This document shows positions 24,352-30,066 of a DNA stretch of 35,921 nt, one piece after another. The notes under the pieces were generated by a model that made no database searches, had not been told where the DNA came from, and worked only from the letters and a program-made list of their open reading frames with translations. The DNA comes from a virus. The stretch is taken from positions 1 to 35,921 of IMG/VR virus record IMGVR_UViG_3300024308_000296. The stretch is one strand, 5' to 3'. Both the position numbers and the translations under genes were made by a program. The first letter of the stretch is position 1; each line of letters begins with the position of its first letter.

Positions 24352-24546
24352 ATGTGCAACTCAAAAATCGAGCGAAAGTTCCACGTCCACGTTGGGGATG
24401 ACGCTTTAGCTTTCGAATTAACCGTGCATGTTCAGAAGGGACCGCTGGTGATGCTCCGGGCTCATCTCACACCGAGCGGCATCGTGTGGAGCTATGAGCT
24501 CGGTTCCACGCTCAACTCAGGACCAGGTTCCGTCGCGACTCCATGA
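24352..24546 (+). CDS. doubtful small plus-strand protein (64 aa)
   Basis: A 64-residue frame (MCNSKIERKFHVHVGDDALA...) in the gap between cro and the CII-like gene, antisense to leftward transcription and overlapping the 3' end of cro by 55 bases. The alternating FHVHV, FELTVHV and MLRAHLTPSG pattern looks like a small beta-protein, but there is no ribosome-binding site before the ATG and no promoter seen. The gap otherwise holds only the AAGGTT repeats. Confidence 0.35.
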   Translation: MCNSKIERKFHVHVGDDALAFELTVHVQKGPLVMLRAHLTPSGIVWSYELGSTLNSGPGSVATP

Positions 24547-24719
24547 AGACGCGCGAGTTGCTGTAAGCCGCTGACGACCGCATAGGACGGGCGCTTGATT
24601 CCAGCTTTGCCCGCTTCCATGTCGCTAATCGACGTTTGCTTGAGGCCCACCGCGCTACCGATTTGCGCTTGGGTCAACCCGGCCTTCCGAAGGCCCGAAA
24701 TCGTATGAGGAATGTCCAT
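24492..24719 (-). CDS. cro: Cro-like HTH repressor
   Basis: A 75-residue XRE-type helix-turn-helix protein (MDIPHTISGLRKAGLTQAQIG, then VGLKQTSISDMEAGKAG). It is divergent from the CI-type repressor and shares the same recognition-helix pattern (LKQ-T/S-x-ISD-L/M-E), so both should bind the same operators. ATG at 24719 is chosen because the predicted transcription start is about 24719-24720; the ATG three codons upstream (24728) lies within the -10 element. The mRNA is thus predicted to be leaderless. It would repress cI and head the leftward operon. Confidence 0.82.
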   Translation of the reverse strand: MDIPHTISGLRKAGLTQAQIGSAVGLKQTSISDMEAGKAGIKRPSYAVVSGLQQLARLHGVATEPGPELSVEPSS

Positions 24720-24726
24720 GTCGAAC

Positions 24727-24755
24727 ATTATGGGAACTCCGGTATTTGCTGTCAA
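24727..24755 (-). promoter_or_regulatory. leftward early promoter (P-cro)
   Basis: Minus strand TTGACA (24755-24750), 17 bases, CATAAT (24732-24727): a near-consensus sigma-70 promoter. Operator O1 occupies the spacer and O2 abuts the -35 element, so bound repressor would block it. The start point falls at about 24720, at the cro ATG. Confidence 0.85.
24731..24746 (-). promoter_or_regulatory. repressor operator O1
   Basis: Minus strand AATACCGGAGTTCCCA, inside the P-cro spacer and -10. It matches O5 (26119-26134) at 13 of 16 positions. Confidence 0.7.
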
Positions 24756-24769
24756 CCGGAATTCCGGTT
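24754..24769. promoter_or_regulatory. repressor operator O2, perfect 16-bp palindrome
   Basis: AACCGGAATTCCGGTT, identical to its own reverse complement, between the divergent cI and cro genes. It matches O4 (26096-26111) at 14 of 16 positions and overlaps the -35 regions of both divergent promoters. Confidence 0.85.
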
Positions 24770-24780
24770 TAGTGCTGTTG

Positions 24781-24786
24781 GATAAT
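24781..24786 (+). promoter_or_regulatory. -10 element of the repressor maintenance promoter
   Basis: GATAAT seven bases before the repressor ATG at 24793, with no good -35 (the region 17 bases upstream lies in O2). A weak promoter that needs activation by repressor at O2 would fit lambda PRM logic. The start point would be the A of the ATG, giving a leaderless message. Confidence 0.5.
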
Positions 24787-24801
24787 ATCGGTATGTCGAT
24801 A
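24786..24801. promoter_or_regulatory. possible repressor operator O3 over the cI start
   Basis: TATCGGTATGTCGATA, a dyad with TATCG/CGATA arms spanning the cI start codon. It matches O4 at about 10 of 16 positions, so it is a weak candidate for Cro binding or negative autoregulation. Confidence 0.35.
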
Positions 24802-25506
24802 GGAGCCAGAGTAAAGCAGGCCCGCAAGGCAGCTGGTATGACTCAAATTGAGTTGGCAGCACGTGCCGGGCTGAAGCAAAGCACCATTTCCGATCTTGAG
24901 GTTGGGAAGTCACAAGGGACAACAAACGTTGCGTCTCTTGCCGCTGCTATGGCAGTGAATCCTCTCTGGCTTGAGACCGGCAAAGGCTCGATGTCGCCAA
25001 GCCAGGCCCCAAGCTCAGCACCTGACTCCGACGACAGTCCGTTCATGAAAAGCGCGGTGGCGATTCGCATCGGTGACGAACCGCAAACCGTACCGATTCG
25101 CAAGGTGAAGTTGCGATTGCGCGCGGGCGTAGCTGGCTATGAAACCGAGCCGGTGCTGGAAGATGGCGGCGTACTTCACATGCCCCTCTCCCTAATCGAA
25201 GCGCATCAGCTGATCCCTCACCAGCTTCTTGCGATGTACGTGAAGGGGTGCAGTATGGAGCCGATGCTGTTCGAGGATGACCTAGTCGTTATCAACACTG
25301 CCGATAAGACACCGCGCAACCGCGAGCTCTATGCAGTAAATTTCGACGGCGAAGCGTGTATCAAGCAGTTGATACATAAGGCCGGGCAGTGGTATCTGCA
25401 CTCACTGAATCCTGATTTCGGGCCACTGAACGTGCGTAGCGGTCAATGCGACATCGTTGGCCGCGTGGTATACCAACCTGGCCGTATGGTGACTGGTCGT
25501 CTGTAA
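24793..25506 (+). CDS. cI: CI-type phage repressor with S24 peptidase domain
   Basis: A 237-residue repressor. Residues 1-60 are an XRE helix-turn-helix (MSIGARVKQARKAAGMTQIE, LKQSTISDLEVGKSQG). Residues 60-110 are a linker. The S24/LexA-like autoprotease has Ser154 (GCSMEP) and Lys191 (ACIKQL) as the likely catalytic pair, and a probable Ala-Gly cleavage site at 114-115 (GVAGYE) or 111-112. RecA-stimulated self-cleavage would trigger induction. The ATG at 24793 is chosen over the longer frame because the HTH begins there and the -10 element lies just upstream. It is followed after 27 bases by the zinc-ribbon gene. Confidence 0.93.
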   Translation: MSIGARVKQARKAAGMTQIELAARAGLKQSTISDLEVGKSQGTTNVASLAAAMAVNPLWLETGKGSMSPSQAPSSAPDSDDSPFMKSAVAIRIGDEPQTVPIRKVKLRLRAGVAGYETEPVLEDGGVLHMPLSLIEAHQLIPHQLLAMYVKGCSMEPMLFEDDLVVINTADKTPRNRELYAVNFDGEACIKQLIHKAGQWYLHSLNPDFGPLNVRSGQCDIVGRVVYQPGRMVTGRL

Positions 25507-25533
25507 CCGGCCGCAAATCGCATAGGGGAATAC

Positions 25534-26043
25534 ATGGCGTTGAAGCCCTGCAGGGAATGCGGAGCGAAAATTAGCACCGAAGCAGCGGCATGTCCGCAGT
25601 GTGGCGCGCGGCCGAAGAAGTCGATGGGGCCAGTCGGCCGACTTCTTCTCGGATTCATCGTATTGGCGGTCGTGATACGAGTCTTCTCCCCAGGCTCAAC
25701 ATCCAGTGTCACCCCCGAGACACCGAAGCCGGTCAGAACACCGGAACAGATCGCCGCTGAGAAAGCGAAGGAGGCGCGGTTCCAACGCACTCTCGTAGTC
25801 GTGAAAACCATCAAGGAGTCGTTGCGCGATCCAGAGTCGGTCAAATGGCGAAATATTCTCTCCAATGAAGATGCGAGCGTCGTCTGCGTCGAGTACCGCG
25901 CCCGCAATGGCTTTGGTGGCGTGAACCTTGATCATGTTGTGTACGCCAAACAACAGCTCAGTACCACGAATGCCAGCTGGAATCGCTACTGCGCAAAAAA
26001 GGAACTGTACGACATGCAGCTAGTGGGCAAGGTCGTAACCTGA
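25534..26043 (+). CDS. zinc-ribbon membrane protein, lysogeny-expressed
   Basis: A 169-residue protein. A CxxC pair at C6/C9 and another at C20/C23 form a zinc ribbon. Residues 33-50 (VGRLLLGFIVLAVVIRVF) are one transmembrane helix. The rest should lie across the membrane: a charged helix (QIAAEKAKEARFQRTL) and a small domain with DPESVKWRNI and VEYRARNGFGGV, a combination seen in many small zinc-ribbon proteins. A good GGGGA precedes the ATG. Lying behind cI and before a terminator, it is probably transcribed in lysogens, so superinfection exclusion or host conversion is a reasonable guess; function is not shown. Confidence 0.75.
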   Translation: MALKPCRECGAKISTEAAACPQCGARPKKSMGPVGRLLLGFIVLAVVIRVFSPGSTSSVTPETPKPVRTPEQIAAEKAKEARFQRTLVVVKTIKESLRDPESVKWRNILSNEDASVVCVEYRARNGFGGVNLDHVVYAKQQLSTTNASWNRYCAKKELYDMQLVGKVVT

Positions 26044-26059
26044 TTTCCATCTAGAACTA

Positions 26060-26085
26060 GCTCCGTTACCGTGGAGCCATTTTTT
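26060..26085 (+). terminator. Rho-independent terminator after the lysogeny operon
   Basis: GCTCC (26060-26064) and GGAGC (26073-26077) form a short stem, followed after CA by six T. It ends the cI-zinc-ribbon operon just before the next promoter. The stem is only five pairs, so efficiency may be modest. Confidence 0.5.
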
Positions 26086-26095
26086 GATCGAAAAA

Positions 26096-26111
26096 TACCG
26101 GAATACCGGTT
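26096..26111. promoter_or_regulatory. repressor operator O4
   Basis: TACCGGAATACCGGTT, a near-perfect dyad matching O2 at 14 of 16 positions and ending at the first bases of the -35 element of the rightward promoter, exactly as O2 does for P-cro. Confidence 0.8.
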
Positions 26112-26138
26112 GACTTGAGATACCGGAACTCCCATAAT
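26110..26138 (+). promoter_or_regulatory. rightward early promoter
   Basis: TTGACT (26110-26115), 17 bases, CATAAT (26133-26138). It is a near-copy of P-cro including the operator inside the spacer and the flanking CCGG. It should drive the operon from 26166 to the integrase and be silenced by CI in a lysogen. The start point is predicted near 26145. Confidence 0.85.
26119..26134 (+). promoter_or_regulatory. repressor operator O5
   Basis: GATACCGGAACTCCCA within the spacer and -10 of the rightward promoter; the counterpart of O1. Confidence 0.7.
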
Positions 26139-26165
26139 TGCTCCATCACCCCTGATGGAGCGCAC

Positions 26166-26315
26166 ATGAACACCTACCGCGTCGTTGTCCGAACTGCCCT
26201 CGCAGCCTACGTCCGCAACATCCCAGCTGACTCGACCGCAGAGGCGGCAGAGGTCGCCGCAACTCAGTTTGCGCGGGTCGCGTGCGGCATCACCGTCAAG
26301 GGCAAGGTGCTCTGA
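26166..26315 (+). CDS. small first protein of the rightward operon (49 aa)
   Basis: A 49-residue protein (MNTYRVVVRTALAAYVRNIP...). GGAG lies seven bases before the ATG, about 21 bases after the predicted transcription start. The frame upstream of this ATG would start before the promoter, so it is not used. It ends in TGATG overlap with the next gene. The first gene after an early promoter is often a host-takeover or anti-restriction protein; nothing in the sequence shows which. Confidence 0.65.
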   Translation: MNTYRVVVRTALAAYVRNIPADSTAEAAEVAATQFARVACGITVKGKVL

Positions 26316-26761
26316 TGACCACTATCACGCAAGCAGCTTCGCCACTGGCTGACGCGATCAAGGCAGCGACCCAGTTCAAGCTCCTGTTGGATGTGCAGCC
26401 CGCCGGCGCACTTTTCAATCCATGCGGCAGCGGTGACGCACGCGAAAGCGTGTGCTATGCCCTGGCGTCGCTTTCACTCGCTCAAGCCACCTTGGCGGAA
26501 AAGGCCTCCAGCGGAGCTTTGACCCACGGGCATGACCAGGTAGATCTTTTGATGGAAGTCGCCTTCGGGCCCGACCGGATTCGCGAGAAGCGCAGCACCG
26601 CCTACATGGAGGGCGCCCGGTCATACCTAGAGCTTTGCGTGACTGGAGCCGAGATGCCGTGCAAGTACGGCACTGGCACGGCTGAGTTCGATGCCTACTT
26701 CGCTGGCCTGGACGAAGGCCGCGAAATCTGGCGCTCGCAGATGCGCAAGGAGCCAGCGTGA
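26315..26761 (+). CDS. phage protein of unknown function (148 aa)
   Basis: A 148-residue, mainly helical soluble protein (MTTITQAASPLADAIKAATQ...). The ATG at 26315 overlaps the previous stop by one base. The C-terminus (AEFDAYFAGLDEGREIWRSQ) has the feel of a small accessory early protein. Contains four Cys but no clear zinc motif. No family recognised. Confidence 0.6.
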   Translation: MTTITQAASPLADAIKAATQFKLLLDVQPAGALFNPCGSGDARESVCYALASLSLAQATLAEKASSGALTHGHDQVDLLMEVAFGPDRIREKRSTAYMEGARSYLELCVTGAEMPCKYGTGTAEFDAYFAGLDEGREIWRSQMRKEPA

Positions 26762-27009
26762 CTGTCACCGCCCTTCGCTCCGCTATCGCGCGCTGCGCCA
26801 TGCAGGCTAGCGCCGATGCGCCGGCCAATGCCGATGTTCGCCTGGCTGCATTCGTCGCACGCCTGTCCGGCTGCATGGAATCGCTCGGCGACCACGAACT
26901 GGACGCCATGCTCTGGGGCCTGTTCGACATGCCGGCCCCGCCGCTACCGAGCATCGCATCTGTGCAGAACCCGATACCGATGCCGAGTCCAGCACGGGTT
27001 TGGGGCTAA
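26758..27009 (+). CDS. phage protein of unknown function (83 aa)
   Basis: An 83-residue protein starting at GTG, overlapping the preceding stop as GTGA. The first 55 residues are helical (ALRSAIARCAMQASADAPAN, DHELDAMLWGLFDMP), the end is Pro-rich. No family recognised. Tight coupling to its neighbours supports translation. Confidence 0.5.
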   Translation: MTVTALRSAIARCAMQASADAPANADVRLAAFVARLSGCMESLGDHELDAMLWGLFDMPAPPLPSIASVQNPIPMPSPARVWG

Positions 27010-27011
27010 CA

Positions 27012-27110
27012 ATGGGCTTCCTCGCTCTATACCGCTACTACCGCTTCATCGGCAAGCCGATGCTGCAGGCCGCGCGTCTCGCACGCACCCACCGGATGCC
27101 GCGGCGGTAG
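27012..27110 (+). CDS. tiny basic protein (32 aa)
   Basis: A 32-residue frame (MGFLALYRYYRFIGKPMLQA...HRMPRR) filling the exact gap between two genes, two bases after the previous stop and two before the next start. Tyr-rich amphipathic N-terminus and a basic tail would suit a membrane-associated peptide. The gap-filling is the only support. Confidence 0.4.
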   Translation: MGFLALYRYYRFIGKPMLQAARLARTHRMPRR

Positions 27111-27112
27111 CC

Positions 27113-27301
27113 ATGCAACGCATCTCGCCAGACCGCGCCGCCCTCGAAGTTGCGCACCGCGCGCTCCGCACGGACGCCCGACTGGACGAAATGCTCGAAC
27201 ACCCGGCCCTCAAGATCATCTTGGAGGCCGTCGCCCGCCGGCACATGCAGCGCCGCGCGCGGATCGACGTGAAGATGCTGCAGGCCAACGACCACGATTG
27301 A
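27113..27301 (+). CDS. small helical phage protein (62 aa)
   Basis: A 62-residue basic helical protein (MQRISPDRAALEVAHRALRT..., ending RRHMQRRARIDVKMLQANDHD). Arg-rich second half could bind nucleic acid, but no motif is seen. It sits between the tiny gene and the ParB-like gene in the same operon. Confidence 0.5.
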   Translation: MQRISPDRAALEVAHRALRTDARLDEMLEHPALKIILEAVARRHMQRRARIDVKMLQANDHD

Positions 27302-27308
27302 CCATCCG

Positions 27309-28196
27309 ATGACAACAACAAACAGCCTCACTCCGAAGACCGACTTCGTCTCACTGAAAGTCGCCGCCGAGGACAAGAACAACCCGACCGTCTCGAAGGT
27401 GACGGCGTTCGCGGTCGACCCGCGCGTGCTGGAGGTCGAGGAAGGCTTCAATGCGCGCCCACTGAACACGGACCACGTGAACGAGATGGCCCTGGCCCAA
27501 CGCAATGGCGCCACCTTCCCTCCGCTCGAAGTACGCGTTGAGGACGGGCGCATCATCATCGTCGACGGACACCATCGCCACGCGGCGTCGCTGCAGAACA
27601 TCGCCGCCGGCTTCGACATCAAATCCTTGGACGTGCGCCACTTCCGCGGCAACGACGCCGACCGCGTGGCGCACATGATCACGAGCGCGAGCGGCTTGGC
27701 ACTCACGCCGCTGCAACTCGGCGTTCAATACCGCAAGCTGATCGGCTACGGCTGGACCGAGCCGCAGATCGCCAACCGCCGCGGGAAGTCCGTCCAGCAC
27801 GTCAAGGACATGATCCAGCTCGCCGAAGCGAACAGCGACGTGCACCAGGCCGTGAACGCCGGGCTCATCTCGGGCACCGCCGCGCTCAAGATGGTCAAGC
27901 AGCACGGCAGCCAGGCCGGCGCGGTCATCCAGGAGGGCCTGACGCAGGCGAAGGCCGAGGGAAAAGACAAAGTGACGCCGAAGGCGCTCGCGCGCACCAG
28001 GGCACCACGCAAGCCTACTGACAAGTTCATCGTCGCCTGGCTGGTCGCCAACGCGCGTGTCGCGAATATTCCAGCTGTCGCCGGCTATACGCACCGTACC
28101 CTCAGCCTGGCAATTTCCATCCCCAGTGAGGTCGCCGACAGCGACGACCTCTACACGCTGCTCGCGAACGCAGCTTCGTATAACACCACCACCTGA
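27309..28196 (+). CDS. ParB-like (ParB/sulfiredoxin superfamily) protein
   Basis: A 295-residue protein. Residues about 28-125 form a ParB N-terminal domain with the signature DGHHRHAA at 86-93; this fold binds CTP or cuts DNA in different families. Residues about 145-200 carry a ParB/KorB-type helix-turn-helix (YGWTEPQIANRRGKSVQHVK). No ParA partner or obvious parS set is visible, so plasmid-like partition is unlikely; phage proteins of this type are thought to regulate transcription or act as nucleases. The C-terminal 70 residues are a separate helical region. Confidence 0.78.
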   Translation: MTTTNSLTPKTDFVSLKVAAEDKNNPTVSKVTAFAVDPRVLEVEEGFNARPLNTDHVNEMALAQRNGATFPPLEVRVEDGRIIIVDGHHRHAASLQNIAAGFDIKSLDVRHFRGNDADRVAHMITSASGLALTPLQLGVQYRKLIGYGWTEPQIANRRGKSVQHVKDMIQLAEANSDVHQAVNAGLISGTAALKMVKQHGSQAGAVIQEGLTQAKAEGKDKVTPKALARTRAPRKPTDKFIVAWLVANARVANIPAVAGYTHRTLSLAISIPSEVADSDDLYTLLANAASYNTTT

Positions 28197-28206
28197 AAGG
28201 ACCACC

Positions 28207-28404
28207 ATGGATCGCAATCCAATTGGCCCCGGCTCGCCCGTCAAGTTCGACAGCGAAGCCGGCCCGCAGCAAGGCACCGTCACCGAGGTCAAGACCGACA
28301 TCGGCAACGGCGCACGCGTCGCCTACGTGCGCGTGCCAGGCACCCTGGACGGTGCGCCATGGCGCGTCCCTGTCAACGAGCTGCAACTGCTGGAGGCCGC
28401 ATGA
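28207..28404 (+). CDS. small beta-barrel-like phage protein (65 aa)
   Basis: A 65-residue protein (MDRNPIGPGSPVKFDSEAGP...) with short alternating strands (GTVTEVKTDIG, RVAYVRVPG, WRVPVNELQLL), like a small SH3-type barrel. The ATG follows AAAGGA with suitable spacing. Function unknown; overlaps the next gene by an ATGA. Confidence 0.55.
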   Translation: MDRNPIGPGSPVKFDSEAGPQQGTVTEVKTDIGNGARVAYVRVPGTLDGAPWRVPVNELQLLEAA

Positions 28405-28754
28405 CCGCAAAGGCGCAGAAGGCATTCGCCCTCTTCCTCCAGGACCTGCGCGATGGCCGCGCCCATGCCGAGCTCACGGGCTCGCTGGCCGAGCTCCTGG
28501 CGGCGGTGAAAGAGACCGGCAAGGCCGGTGAGATCACCCTGAAGATCAAGGTCAAGCCAGCGGGCCGCGGCAGCGACATCGACAAGGTGAACATCACCGA
28601 CCTGATCACCGCGAAGCTGCCGAAGCCGGATCGCGGCGAAGACTTCTTCTGGCTCACCGACGACAACAACTTGTCGCGCAACCACCCGCGTCAGCAGTCC
28701 CTCGAACTGCGTGAAGCGACCCCAGCCCAACCACAATCCTTCAAGGAAGCCTGA
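28401..28754 (+). CDS. phage protein encoded before DUF2303 (117 aa)
   Basis: A 117-residue protein (MTAKAQKAFALFLQDLRDGR...). The helical N-terminus is followed by a beta-rich segment (GEITLKIKVKP) and a WLTDDNNLSRNHP motif. Small proteins of this kind are often paired with DUF2303 genes in phage early operons, as here. Function unknown. Confidence 0.6.
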   Translation: MTAKAQKAFALFLQDLRDGRAHAELTGSLAELLAAVKETGKAGEITLKIKVKPAGRGSDIDKVNITDLITAKLPKPDRGEDFFWLTDDNNLSRNHPRQQSLELREATPAQPQSFKEA

Positions 28755-28756
28755 AC

Positions 28757-29638
28757 GTGAACGACAACAAAAACAGTACAACCGGCCTCGTCGGCACCAC
28801 CATCGCCAGTACCATCGAGCAAACCCACCTCGACGCCAGCACCATCGACAAGATCGGCGCCCTGTCGCTGGCCGCGAGCGCGGTCCAGGAAGTCAACGGC
28901 ACCACGCACCTGGTGATCCCCGAGGGTTTCAGGCACATCGACCTGACCGCAGCCCTGGAAAAGGCTGGCGAATATCCCAAGCGGAAGACCGGCACCGTGC
29001 AGCTGGCGGACCTGTCGAGCTTCAATGTCTACGTGGCCGACCAGGGCGAGTCGTACGAGACCTATATCTATGCCGACCCAGACGCGCGCACGTTGACCGC
29101 CGTCATGAACGAGCACGACAAGGAAGACGATCATGCGGGCTGGCGAGACTTCCGCGCCGTTTACAAGGCCGAGCTGAGCCGGGAGTTCACGAACTGGCTG
29201 AACGCCAACAAGAAGGTCATGGAGCAGGAAGAGTTTGCCATCTTCCTGGAAGACAACATCGCCGACGTGGTCGAGCCCTCCGGCGAAACGCTGCTGCAGG
29301 TCGCGCTGACCCTTCAGGCCAAGACCGAGGTGCAGTTCAGCAGCAGCAAGCGCCTCGACAACGGCCAGGTTCAGTTCACCTACAACGAAGTGGTCGATGC
29401 ACGCGCCGGCGCCAGCGGCATGATCGAGATCCCACGCGAGTTCACCATCGGCCTGCGCCTGTTCAAGAACGGCGAAGGCTACAAGATCCGCGCCCGCCTC
29501 AAGTACCGCCTGCACGGCAGCAAGCTGAAGTTCTGGTTCGAACTCGACCGCGAGGAGAACGCGATCGAGGACGCCTTCCAGGCATACGTCGACCAGGCCC
29601 GCGAGAACGGCTTTACCGTCCTCATCGGCAAGCCGTAA
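28757..29638 (+). CDS. DUF2303 (YfdQ-like) protein
   Basis: A 293-residue protein starting at GTG with AAGGAA eight bases upstream. Landmarks are HLVIPEGFRHIDLTAALEK in the first third and FTIGLRLFKNGEGYKIRARL near the end, the general plan of DUF2303/YfdQ proteins found in many temperate phage early operons and in E. coli prophage remnants. The function of the family is not established. It lies two bases after the preceding gene. Confidence 0.8.
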   Translation: MNDNKNSTTGLVGTTIASTIEQTHLDASTIDKIGALSLAASAVQEVNGTTHLVIPEGFRHIDLTAALEKAGEYPKRKTGTVQLADLSSFNVYVADQGESYETYIYADPDARTLTAVMNEHDKEDDHAGWRDFRAVYKAELSREFTNWLNANKKVMEQEEFAIFLEDNIADVVEPSGETLLQVALTLQAKTEVQFSSSKRLDNGQVQFTYNEVVDARAGASGMIEIPREFTIGLRLFKNGEGYKIRARLKYRLHGSKLKFWFELDREENAIEDAFQAYVDQARENGFTVLIGKP

Positions 29639-29652
29639 GCGACGAGCCCGCC

Positions 29653-30063
29653 ATGCCGAGATTCCACCGCCGTGCCGATTTCCAGGCCAAGGCCAACGTA
29701 CCAATGATGACGATGACCCGCGACCGGCTCGCCCTGGAGATTCGCATGGCGGGCGAGTCGCTCGCAGCCCTGCCAACGATCGACGCATACAACACCCTGT
29801 CGAAGATGCTGGCATCGCTGGATCGCGCCGGCATGCGGCCGGACTTGCTCGAGCCCGGCACCAAGCTGATGAATCGAATCTGCGACCGCTTCGAGGCTAC
29901 CGGTGCGATCACCGTGGAGCATGAGGAGGCCGCAGGCCTGCGCCAGGTGGCTGCAAACATCGACGCCGCCCTGCATCGCCTCCCGCTGCAGCGTTTCAAC
30001 CGAGCCGTGGCGGAGGTCGAAGCCTTCTTCGCCGTGGCCGATCCATCCACCAACGAACAATAG
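29653..30063 (+). CDS. phage protein of unknown function (136 aa)
   Basis: A 136-residue, mostly helical protein (MPRFHRRADFQAKANVPMMT...). It carries several Met near the N-terminus that could be alternative starts, and a helical end (LPLQRFNRAVAEVEAFFAVA). It lies between DUF2303 and the methyltransferase gene, three bases before the latter. No family recognised. Confidence 0.6.
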   Translation: MPRFHRRADFQAKANVPMMTMTRDRLALEIRMAGESLAALPTIDAYNTLSKMLASLDRAGMRPDLLEPGTKLMNRICDRFEATGAITVEHEEAAGLRQVAANIDAALHRLPLQRFNRAVAEVEAFFAVADPSTNEQ

Positions 30064-30066
30064 AAC

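Noticed and set aside
25546-25555. CCCTGCAGGG palindrome as a further iteron pair
   Set aside because: It is a single site inside the coding sequence of the zinc-ribbon protein, far from the cluster, and explained by codon content.
27309-28196. ParB-like gene as part of a plasmid-type partition system (phage-plasmid)
   Set aside because: No ParA ATPase gene or repeated centromere-like sites are visible, and integrase plus attR show chromosomal integration.
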